Shown one piece after another: positions 1 through 10,188 of a stretch of DNA of 64,000 nucleotides. Every line of letters begins with the position of its first letter. Position 1 is the first letter of the stretch. The DNA lies in assembly GCA_018524725.1 (NCBI GenBank), contig JAEUWP010000103.1, positions 124,001 to 188,000 of the forward strand, written 5' to 3'. This stretch comes from Podaxis mareebaensis. Taxonomy: Eukaryota > Basidiomycota > Agaricomycetes > Agaricales > Agaricaceae. The notes under the pieces were generated by a model, which had not been told where the DNA came from, did not search any database, and saw nothing but the letters and a program-made list of their open reading frames with translations. The position numbers and the translations under genes were made by a program.

Positions 1-1526
1 TTGTGGTGTATTCGGAAGAACGGTAAGATCAAGGTCCTCGAGGGCAGGAGGGGGTGTGGATGAACCAGATGCCGATTTAATGTTCAAGTGAGGAATGGCC
101 ATCTTCTCGCGGAACTGGTTGGAGCGCTCTTGAAGCTGACGCCTTACATGCGTGCATATAAGCTCAATAGCAACATCGTTATTTGAGCCTGGGACAATCT
201 GTAATAGTGGGTAGTGGATAGTTTCGTTGTTCCCCCCGATCGTTGAGTTTTACTCACAATATCAGCGTGAGAGGCCGTAGGTCGCACAAAATTATCATAC
301 GAGGGCTTGACAAATCGAAGATACCTTTGAAATGAGTTCAGGCTTTGGAGCACAACGGAATGAGGGGCAACCTTACTGGTCTAGAACCCCTTCAACACTG
401 CGACCACGTTCCTTAACGTCTCGTTTGATTCGTCGAGCGAGCATCAAATCCGAATCACATTGCACAAAGATCTATACCATCTAAAAGGTAAGGACAAGAT
501 AGGGTAGTTTGGAGACTACTCACTTTGAGATCATACAAAGCCCGTAGTGCTGGGTCATGTAGGGCCATGATACCCTCCGCTACACCCTAGGATTAGATTC
601 ATCCCAGATGATCAGTCCGCGCACGGCATACCAATAATAACAGTGGCGCCGTATAGATACTTGGTTTCCGCCAGGCGCTGATGCTCCGCAAACGAATAGA
701 CTGGGATGTTCGATTGTTTGCATTCCTTGAGATCCGCTAGACACTTTTTGACGTGAGCTGGAATGAACGTTTAGAGTCACGTTGGTACCCACAGCCGCGA
801 ACATTGGCATGTCAATAGCATCAGGATGGTCAAAGTCCAACAAGTTGGCGTGAGCCAGAGCCAATTCCTCTGGTGTATGATATTTGTAGAAACTATCCTA
901 TTGTCGAGTCAATAACCTTAGATTGGTGCGTATCAAGAGCACTCACCTGCGAAAGGATGATAACGGTGGGAATAGACCCCAAGGAACGAACAATCTCTCT
1001 GGCGACATGGGTCTGCTCGGCATCGAGTATTGGATTACCGCTCTTTGGAGCAAATTCAACAACAGACCTTTCCACTAGCCGAACCGCCTGAATGCAATCA
1101 GCCATTGACCCGAGCATATTTTGGTGATGCGTACCAGCAACGCCGATCACAAACGCATTTCCAATGTGCTTTCCGTCCTCTCCATACCTGTACAATTGAA
1201 GTATCGGTCAACGTACTAAGTAGAACTCCCACAAGAATAATACTACCAAGGAGGGCGGCCATGAGATACCAAAACGGTGTTCTTCTTGGGCTGAAAGAGC
1301 TTCAAGTCTTTGCCGGGAGGAACCGGAGAGGTGTAAAACATCGGCGGGCCACTGAAAGCATGCTTAAGAAGATGAGCCGACATTGCGCTGGCAATGCGAG
1401 CGGGATGGGGGGGATGACCTGGAGTGAACGGCGACTATGTCAGGAATAGCAACTAATTGGACGTAACCGATCAACCACATGGCCAACATCAAGTCAATTT
1501 TCAGGAACGCCGTTAACTTCAACCAT
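1..1526 (-). CDS. Uridine/cytidine kinase (partial, 3' end off left edge)
   Basis: Phosphorylates uridine and cytidine with ATP or GTP in the cytosolic pyrimidine salvage pathway. Splicing the minus strand gives FVIGVAGGSASGKTHVARE (Walker A), then SIPTVIILSQDSFY, LDFDHPDAIDMP, a segment ending GATVIIAEGIMALHDPAL, then DLMLARRIKRDVKERGR (the lid), QYLRFVKPSYDNFVRP and VPGSNNDVAIELI, the usual order of the URK1/UCK family. I infer about eight introns. The P-loop is encoded by a 20-nt microexon at 1068-1087. The ATG at 1526 is the best start, reading MVE into an exon that begins at an acag acceptor; an internal ATG near 1398 is the alternative. The reading frame is still open at base 1, so the C-terminal UPRT-like part lies outside the window. 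Family call is very sure; start is uncertain. Confidence 0.93.
1068..1087 (-). other. 20-nt microexon carrying the uridine kinase P-loop
   Basis: On the minus strand the exon is preceded by cag and followed by gt. It completes GVAG and supplies GSASGK with exact frame on both sides. Reading straight through this stretch as one open frame would lose the Walker A motif. Confidence 0.8.
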
Positions 1527-1920
1527 GATCACTGCCGTCGACCACTCTCACCTCTCTTCGGCGCAATCGACAAAAAAGAAACAAAGGCATATTTCGTTTC
1601 AACAACCAACACTATGGTAGCAAGTTCTAAGCACCAGTAGCTATGAATCTTAGCGTTTCCTTGCTTACGGCCCTTGCCCCAGAGCAACCATCATAATCCA
1701 GTCCAGCACGGCACCCAATCGCAGTCAGTTTAATTCTATCGAGAACCTAGAATATGCTGATCAAACTGAACGTAGCGAGCCTGTTGGTTCTGGTCGGCTA
1801 CGCGACTACAGAAAACAAGGTCGCTCGCCAATGGGCCCTCGAATGATTTCCCATATCGTTGCTCAGTCAACACAATTTTAGGAGTCAAACCCTTCCGCAC
1901 GTTGAGCAAGAATTCGAAAA

Positions 1921-1930
1921 CTATAAAATA
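1921..1930 (+). promoter_or_regulatory. TATA box of the secreted propeller gene
   Basis: The sequence ctataaaata lies about 118 bases upstream of the ATG at 2048, in the 520-base divergent intergenic region between the uridine kinase start and this gene. Position and sequence fit a fungal core promoter; no transcript data support it. Confidence 0.5.
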
Positions 1931-2047
1931 CGTACATACTTCGGCACTGTGCTTCAGAAGTCATCATTTCAAGTATCGTCGCAAGCGACATACAAGCCTC
2001 TTTTCTCTCCGCCTCGACCAGCTACCTTCTAGACAGGTTCAAGAATA

Positions 2048-3728
2048 ATGCAGCTCCGCTTGGTATCTGTTACCTTATCCATCGTATTGGCTTGCGTTTC
2101 TGCTGCGCCGGTAGCACCGCGGCATCGCATCCCGATGGGTTCCGCTAACGGCAAGTCCGTTGGTGCAGCGTATTGTGCGTGCCATCTTATTAGGCAATTA
2201 TTCTTGATGGTTAACTTGAATCTAGTCATCACGAATGAGCCTGCTGGGAACTTCATCGTAGCTGCGGATATTGGTACTGACGGCAAACTGGTGGGTTGCT
2301 GGCTTAGTACCTCGGTTTGCTGGTGTTGATCATGGCGATGGCGATACAGAGGTTGAGAAGAGCAATTGACGCAGGAGGCCTTGGTGCTCACGGTCAAACG
2401 GATGGCAATGGTCCTGATCCGTTGTTCAGCCAAGGGTCCGTCAAGGTATCCAGCGCTGGAAATGTTCTAGTCAATGTCAACGTGAGTTCGAGCGGTATCA
2501 TTCCTTGATCGTCTTGCCAAATATTCGCCCAGCCTGGATCCAATACATTATCGGCTTTCCAGATCAATCCAAACGATCCGACCAATCTCGAGATGATGGG
2601 AAAGCCTGTACCCAGCGGTGGAGAGTTCCCCGTCTCTGTCACCTTGAATAAAGCTGGGAACGTCGCCTGCACTGTAAACGGAGGCGCGATTAATGGAGTC
2701 AGGTATTAAATTGCCTCCGTTGGCGTTTGATCCTACAAGCTAATAGACTGGTCGCAACGTTCTTCTAGCTGCTACTCCATCGACCAACAGAAAGGCTTGG
2801 TGCCAATCCAGAACACGGTTCGTTCATTGGGTTTGAATCAAACAAGCCCAGCCACGGGACCTGCTGGCAGTGCCAGCCAAATTTTGTTCACTGAGGACGG
2901 CAAGCAGCTTGTTGCATCAGTCAAGGGCGTGCCTCCACAGCCTGGCTTCTTTGCTGTCTGGGACGTCCAAGACGATGGGTCACTTTCAGAGAACTTCAGG
3001 TCCATCCCCCCAGCGCAGGGAGGACTACTACCATTTTCAATGACAGTAATCCCGGGAAAGAACGCCATCCTTGCGACGGATGCTGGACTCGGTTTCGATA
3101 TCTTCGATGTAGCCGCGATCGGTGGTACCCAAGGACAAAACTCGACAAATGATCGGTCTTCTGCCAACGAGATCCAAGGGCAATCCGCGACTTGCTGGTC
3201 GACGTTTAGTTCAAAGACCGGGAGCTTTTACCTCAGTGATATTGGGACGTCCATCATTACTGAGGTGAACGTTGACGATAATTTGGTGCCCAAAATCGTC
3301 AAGGTATGTGACTCACACTTCTGCCGATTCCATTAGTCACCTATTTCCATGTCCTCACAGCAATACCCTCAAACCCAGCAGTCTGCGACAATTGATCTCG
3401 ACACCGCATCAGTAGGCAACAAGGAGTAAGCATTGCCAATTTGCACTACTCAAGGTGTGGGAGAGGCTCATATGCGATGACTAGTTTCCTGTACGTCCTC
3501 GCCGCCAATGCAACCGCAGTTGATGTGTTGTCATTGGATGGACCCGGGAAAGCCACCAACATCCAGAAACTTGACATCTCTGGCCCCGCCCGCACTGCTG
3601 GTTTGCAGATTAGTGAGCAATGATTCATTTTAATACCCGTATCCTGTGTTTGTAACCACAAAACTTTAGATGGCAACAATCTTCAAGGAATGACAGTATT
3701 CCTCAAGGAGAAGTTGACCACTGCCTGA
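2048..3728 (+). CDS. Secreted lactonase-type beta-propeller protein (3-carboxymuconate cyclase-like)
   Basis: An N-terminal signal peptide (MQLRLVSVTLSIVLACVSAA) is followed by repeated beta-propeller blades. Recognisable pieces are YFITNEPAGNFIVAADIG, SRAIDAGGLGAHGQ-like text, DPLFSQGSV, a blade with PNDPTNLEMMGKP, SQILFTEDGKQLVASVKG, MTVIPGKNAILATDAGLG, GQSATCWSTFS, and a C-terminal blade FLYVLAANATAVDVLSLDG ending LQGMTVFLKEKLTTA. This matches a fungal secreted family often annotated as 3-carboxymuconate cyclase or lactonase 7-bladed propeller, about 390 residues. I infer six introns; all keep frame. The enzymatic activity is not established for these secreted fungal members, so substrate should be left open. 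The protein is probably extracellular. Confidence 0.85.
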
Positions 3729-4046
3729 ACGCTTGGATCAACGCTGGTTCTATGATCTACCTGGTCGTAGATCTTTTTGCCATCACTCCTTTGATACTTC
3801 CTTGATTCACATCACGACTGATACAATACATGCGTAGATCGCGCTGCTAGTATGAACATTTGAGACCTCATGGGTGTACCGAGGCAACGACCCGACTTTC
3901 TTTTTCTTTGTGGCTCCTTTCGTTATTGTGAGACCCTCGTGCCGTCTGAACCAATGCCAGATCGAATATAGTCTATTATAAATAAGTCATCATGGTCGTA
4001 CGTGATAAGTCAGAGTCTCATGTCCAAGATCTATCTCTAACCTACT

Positions 4047-7000
4047 TCACATATCCCATTCCTCCCACATATCCGCCGGCGGTACTGCAGAAGCTGGCGT
4101 TTGCGGAACGTATTCAACAGTTTCAATGAGTTCCACGAGCCTATCGGGATAGCTCCCGTCTTTGTCGTTCTTGTCTCCCCTCACAGCCACCAAGATGCGA
4201 TCATCTTTATCGCTCCCCGAAAACCCACTGTACAGCAATCGGATATCTACTCCCTCGACTACTTGGACGATCCTCCCTGTCATGATGTTCCTGATCTCAA
4301 TAAATTGCGAAGATACCAGTAGAACGTGGTTGCCACGGTGGGCAAACCCACTGGCGGGTGTCTCCCATCTGATATATCCACATGAACGGCTTGGGACGCC
4401 TTGTTTGGTTATATAACAGCCAATCACTAAGGCATTCCAAAGTCAAGCGGATACGCATACATTGAGTCATGAAACAATACCTACGATCATATATCACCAA
4501 AAGCTCATTAGCATCGACACGGACGAGACCAAGTGGCTTTGCGTCGTTGATACGCTCCTTGAGGTTTGACATCGGCAAATCGTGCACAGCATCACGTAAA
4601 TCGGGAACCACCGTCACCGCAGAACGGGCGAGACTGAGGTAGAGATTTGAGCAATGACTGCTGTTTAACCCAAGTAAGGATAAGGTGAATCGGACGTACT
4701 TGGTCGGATCTAAAATCACAACACCTTCCTGAGCGCATATTGCGATTTTTTTTGTTAGTACAGTGACATCATATGCGTCGCGCGGAACGAAGCCCGGCTT
4801 GAAGAAAAAAAATTAGAATGTAGAGATACAAAGGATCTAATTCCATACCTCGCCAAAGGGCCTAAATGAAACTACATTGTTCCTTTTCCGTGCCATGACT
4901 TCTCTTTCAACCTGTGCAACGGCTTCCATGACTTGGAGAGTAAGGGTGGTGCTGAGTCGCCGTTTACTTGCACAGACGACTGAGTCTGATTAGAAAGGAC
5001 TTGGAAGAGTCGGCACTGAGAATTTACCGAGTGCTTTCCCACCCATCTGCAAGCACTTGCAGAAGACAATATTTGATTCGCTGCCATACATTTTCTCCAT
5101 TGACGCATCTAGCGCTTCGGGCGTTGTTTGACTCAGGGCCAAGCGCGCCAACAACTCCAACGAATATGACACTATGATTGATTCAGAATAAACGATAAAA
5201 CGATTAAAGACCTTGTCCCCCTGCGTTTGCAGAGCAGCCATGTATTTCGGATTTGAGTAATGCAGGACTTTTTTGAAGTCTAAAAAACTTGAGTCAGCCA
5301 AAGGTAGGACAAGGACATACAGATATATATATACATCCACAACGCACTTTCATGACCAGCGATAGAAACATAAATACCCTGCGGACATGCCACGGCCAAG
5401 AATCTCCGATCCCCGAAGGCTTGCAAACTTGTGAATAGGCAAAAAGACCCAAAGATAACAAGACCCACAGAACGGCACAGCCGATGTGATTCTTCCTGTA
5501 ACTCCCGACGTCAAAGGTGATACGGGACTCTGAACTCGGAAAAATCGGCTCGATACGTTTTGCGGGTCGAACCACTGTGCCACGTTTAACATACATGCGA
5601 GTGGGTTAAACTGGACAAACCTTGCTTGAATCCTCTCTCACGCGGTGCACAGCAATCGCTTCGGAAAGGATGGTCTTCCATTTCTGACGCTGCGTTTCTG
5701 ATGCAACGTACAAGGTATAGCGCCGAGTAGAGCGGCTTGATGCATGGTAAACGGTAAAGGGAAAAACCGGTACTGACTGGAATCGCAGGGAATCCAGTAG
5801 TCTTCCTTCGTTCTTTTCCCTGCGAGTGTCTGGAGGATCGGAAAAGCCCCCGAGTCGGAGAAAGGATAGATGAATTGGCTATGTGACGATCAACAGAAAT
5901 TTAGGAATTGCGAACGCTCAGCTTACACGTGATGTGAGATGTCGTTTGACAACAGAGCTGTTCGTTCGTTTCTCCTCCGTTGTGAGCAGAACTGTTGAAT
6001 ACGTGAGCACGAATCTAGAAATAGCGAGAAATGATTACCAACGATAATTGTCCAGAAGTGACAGAATGTGGTCATTCCATTCGTGAAAACCAGTGTCAGA
6101 TCTAACTCTCCTCGCAACCGGACTTGAATGGATCAATGTGCGGCTTTGATCGTAAACATCCATGTCCTGAGAAACAGCCAATAGTCAAGCGAGTGCCCTC
6201 CACGTAGAGACACAATACTGGCTCACAATAATCTCGCCTTTCTGATACACAAGGCTCTCGCACAGGGCCCAGAGTTTAACCTTGCCTTCAGCTGCTTCGA
6301 TACCAGGCTGAGTGCTCTTGATGCAGTCGTTCAGAATCCCCAGTATCAAGGGCAGAGTCTCCAGATCCGGATGCCCAAAGTCTTTTTCAGTGGACTTCAA
6401 AGTCTGCTCTAGTAGCAAATTCAACCGAGGCAACCGGGTAACTGGCCTGGACAGAAAAGTAAGAAGGTCACGTTTGCGGACCCGGGAATCGTTCGAAATA
6501 GAGTGGACGAATCGTTCGTATGCGCGATTGCGTTTTAGTTCTTGTCTATGATACGATTCAGCCAACGGGTAGTGCTTGATATAAGTCTCATAGGCGGATC
6601 GAAACTCTGCTTTAAGTGTCGCTTTTGGCATGCGAGTCAGTAACAGCTCCTCCAAGTGGAGGCATAACACTCACTATCGAGTATAATATCCGCTACGCTT
6701 TGTAACAACGGGTGTTGCTCACGCTGACGTTTAAACAGCGCTTTCAATAGGTGTCGATGGAAGGTCAAGATTTCATCGAGGTTTCCGAACACATCCTTGA
6801 TGAAACCGGGTAGGTTCCTTTCGGGAATGACTTGGACACGCGCACTGCGGAGACCATCAACGAAAAGCTATCCAATTGTTTCAAGACAGGAATCCGAAGG
6901 CAAGGAATAGTAACCCACCTGTTGGACAAGCTCCAAATCAAAGACGTAGTCACGTTCTCCTTTGATAATCTCGAATATCACAGATTGTCGGTGGACCTCT

Positions 7001-7733
7001 TTCTTTCCCAAAGCTTCTTGAGCCTCTTTAGAAACGAGCCGATGCCACTCCTGGTCCTCCTCCCTCAGTGTTCCGTCCTGAAAGCGCTGTAAGATTTCAT
7101 CTGAACTGAGGCTATCAAAGTGTCAGAAGCAAATACCGCTTAGATTACAGGAAAGCTTACTTTACGTCTGAAAGGCTTAATAATAGCTTCTCTGTCACCT
7201 CATCTTTAGACTGCGATGGTTAGTATTCTTCGCTAAATGGATGATGGACATCAGCGGACCTCGGGATGATGCTCGCTCTCGTCCGTTCCTTGATGAGATG
7301 GTGTGGGACGAAAAGATATATTGGAGTCCCCCCGGCCGCGTGGAATCGAGACTCGAGCTTGTAGTCTTGGATCACTTTTGCTGTGCCGGTGATAAAGATT
7401 CCGCGGGGGTACATGCAAACTGGAGGAATCGGATATAGACGGTTGCAATAGTTGTGGTTCAGGAAACTGCACGGATGCGCCCAAGTCAGTCGTCGGAGCA
7501 AAGCTTGAGGTCTCGGAATGGTGGTAAGGAGGTTCATTCATAGATCGAACGCGGGACCGAGCCCTATTGTGAGGATGATCCCATGGGTTCGGAAGATATG
7601 AACATGTGTTGGAAGAAGGCGACGGTGCGTCGACTCCGATACTTGGGAATGTGTACGCGGGAGGATTAGAGTCAAGGAGAGCTCGTCGCCTTGATGGAAT
7701 TGAAGGCTTCGTAGACCCCTGTTGTTGGTTCAT
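4047..7733 (-). CDS. Rho guanine nucleotide exchange factor (Rom2-type: DH, PH, CNH)
   Basis: Activates Rho1-type GTPases in the cell wall integrity pathway at the plasma membrane. The N-terminal 180 or so residues are disordered and Ser/Pro-rich (7251-7733). After introns comes ALGKKEVHRQSVIFEI, then the DH domain: GERDYVFDLELVQQ, VIPERNLPGFIKDVFGN, HPLLQSVADIIL and LLTFLSRPVTRLPRLNLLL, the last being the conserved DH helix. A PH domain should lie at about 5.4-6.1 kb but is fragmented by introns. The C-terminal CNH domain shows VLHYSNPKYMAALQ, RFIVYSESIIVSYSLELLA and IVEVVEGVDIRLL-like text, ending EEWDM. I prefer the ATG at 7733 (MNQQQGSTK); one at 7793 is in frame. About 880 residues, close to family length. 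Confidence 0.9.
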
Positions 7734-8150
7734 GGTTAGATTCCAAGAAGTATGCATGATGACCCTGGGAAAGGCACGAATGTCACACGCCATCACTCCA
7801 GAGTTTCCTCCCTACTTGTCAACCCGCGACCCTGAGAATCCGACGCCTCTCAACGGACGGAATTTTCAAACTGGGCCATGATGGGCCATGATCCTCATAA
7901 GCATCCGGAACACGAGCGCCGAGGAATCTCGGCCAACAACTGCGTGGCATTCATCTATGTCCAGTGGGGAATTCCGGATGAGACCATTCCCCAAAACCAG
8001 TTATAGGACGACATTGAAGGTAAACATTCAAGATCAAATATCCCAGGCTGATTTGCCCCAGTTACATTTTCAGCTTCAAACTGCCGATAGGATCATCTAC
8101 TTAGTATGTAGGTAGGTGTTACTCAAAATTGATAATTGGCACCTGTCACG

Positions 8151-8891
8151 ATGAAGCCAACGAGTCAACGCAATACTCAAGCGGAATCCGCAGACGAGCC
8201 GATACCGCTATTATCACTGACTCAATCAAATCATCGCCATTCGGGAGTCCCTCAAACAAACAGCGGGCTCCTCGCAAAATGAAGGCTGGTCGAAGGATAA
8301 AAGCAAGCATGTGTTGAACCTCTGGTCTTCATTCCCCTTGACTTCTAGACACTCCCAGAGACCTTCATCAACAATATGTGTCATTACAGACAGTAAGTTG
8401 TAGCACACTGATCCTTGCCAGTGTCCTTATTCTCTTCTAGAGTGAACAGAGTTTATAGTGCCTGCGGCCATACTGTCGTTCTGGTGCGTTCAAATGCTCG
8501 CTATTTGTCGTGCCGCCGTATGCTAACAAAGATGCATCACTGCAGCCCGACGAATTAGTCAGTCTTGCACCCCCAGAAAACCACATACATCTTTAACAAA
8601 TCCCTAGATTGTTTGCTACGGTACCAATTGCAGGTTCAGTCCAAAACATCCCCAGAACTGCAAGCCTCCTGCATGTCTAAACACTTGTTGGCAATAGTAC
8701 GTGTCATCTGCGAATGATCTATGTCGTCGCGTTACATATCATCTATATCTGATGTTGGCACTACTTGCAGCCGATTGTCTCCAGAGCAGTACAGTGAGTT
8801 CTCGATGTATCCTGGTTTCCGGCAACGTAACTCAACTGGCGATCTAGCGCTTCACATTAACGGACCCTGCCCTGCTTGCAACCAACAGTGA
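8151..8891 (+). CDS. Small cysteine-rich protein with CGH and CWQY motifs, unknown function
   Basis: No single long frame exists here, but joining short exons across clear GT-AG introns gives a consistent C-terminus: RVYSACGHTVVL, PDEL, then CYGTNCRFSPKHPQNC with KPPACLNTCWQY, then RLSPEQY and HINGPCPACNQQ before a stop at 8889-8891. Spaced Cys and His residues (CGH, CxxxxC, HPxxC, CxxxCW, CPAC) suggest a metal-binding fold. I believe similar short proteins with the CWQY and P-x-Q-Y-S/T motifs are scattered in basidiomycete genomes, mostly without assigned function. The N-terminus is uncertain: ATG 8151 is plausible, but its frame must be bridged by at least one further intron to THxETF-like sequence near 8350. 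Six exons are inferred. Confidence 0.55.
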
Positions 8892-10188
8892 TCTGGACTC
8901 CGAGAAAATGTCCTGGTGGATCCGTAACATATCACTGCCACCACGATTCCGTTGACCACCGCTCCAATCTTTCTAACTTATTTAGCCTGTCTTTGTTGCT
9001 TGATTCCTGAGCTAAATTATTGGCCTGTGCCGGTGTACAGGTCTTCGCATTTGCTTTACTGTTCGACGTACTGTACCGTGTATTCATAATATTCGACTTG
9101 GATCATATATTTATATCCGATGTTGTGCTGCACTCTTTGTGTTCGAAGTACCTTTCCATATGATGGATTCCTGGGGAATCCCTTCCACTGGACGCAGTGT
9201 ATGCTGTACAAATAACCTAGACATGAGTCGTTCAGATATTCATGCGTAGGATGGATCGTATCGCTGAGTCACGACCTGTTAACGGGGGTGGCTGTTGACG
9301 TACGGTATTAACATGTTACACCGCCAGAATAGCGTGTCTATGAACAGTCTCCAACCTTTAAGAGTTGCGGGCTCGGTATGGCTCACGATTGGTGGATCCA
9401 AAATGTCCGCTGTATCTGAGCGCCGTTCCAGTGAACATCGGGACTGCCTTCTTGGCGCGGCATCACCAACCAGCGTCGTGATAGATGTGGATCGGAGATT
9501 GTACCAGAAAATGATCCGCGAAAGTGGTCCTACCTGCTCACAAAAAATCCGCCGGGCTATTTGCGCGTTAGTGGGTTTAGGATCTTAGTTATGGTGCATC
9601 GGTCAAGGTAAGTGTACATCCAGTTTCCTGGAACCCCGGCTTCAGGTAGTTAGGAAGCATTTGGAAAAGCTACTACGTACCAGTCAGGTGTCTGGCAGAC
9701 GTGTTGTTACACAGCTAGACCTCTTCCGGGGTACTTCAAACACGAGTCAGGCCAGGCAGTGCTAGCAAATTGTGATGATGCGCTTTTGATTTGTCCATCT
9801 GTGCACAAGATATTATGTACAACACAGTCTTTCATTTATTCACCCACATCAGATATCCGGAATTGGCGGACTCATTAGTCGACCCTGAATGCACTTATTA
9901 ATAGATGGGGTATGTATAGACTTAATGAAGACACTTCTCGTACATACTCGAATAGGCCACCGTTGGCATCGAAAATTACTAAGATTCGACAAAGAAATAT
10001 TAACCAAGTTGGAAATGTTCGTCAATGGTGTCAAAAGAGTCTATCTGTAAGCAAAATAGAGCTACAATCAGAATGCTGGAAATACAATAAATTAAGCCAG
10101 GAATCTAGTTTATCCGCTCCATTCAAAATGCATCGGAAGTCAAGGCTGGACATGAAACCAGGTCGTCCGGAATATTTGAGCCTACGTT
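8892..10188. other. Intergenic, no recognisable gene
   Basis: Between the small Cys-rich gene and the 3' end of the Ca2+/H+ exchanger. The longest frame (9295-9588, plus, 97 codons) has no recognisable motif, no bounding splice pattern and ordinary composition. I see no tRNA-like or repeat structure. Confidence 0.5.

Noticed and set aside
9295..9588. 97-codon plus-strand frame
   Set aside because: No homology recognised, no splice context, and one such frame is expected by chance in this length.
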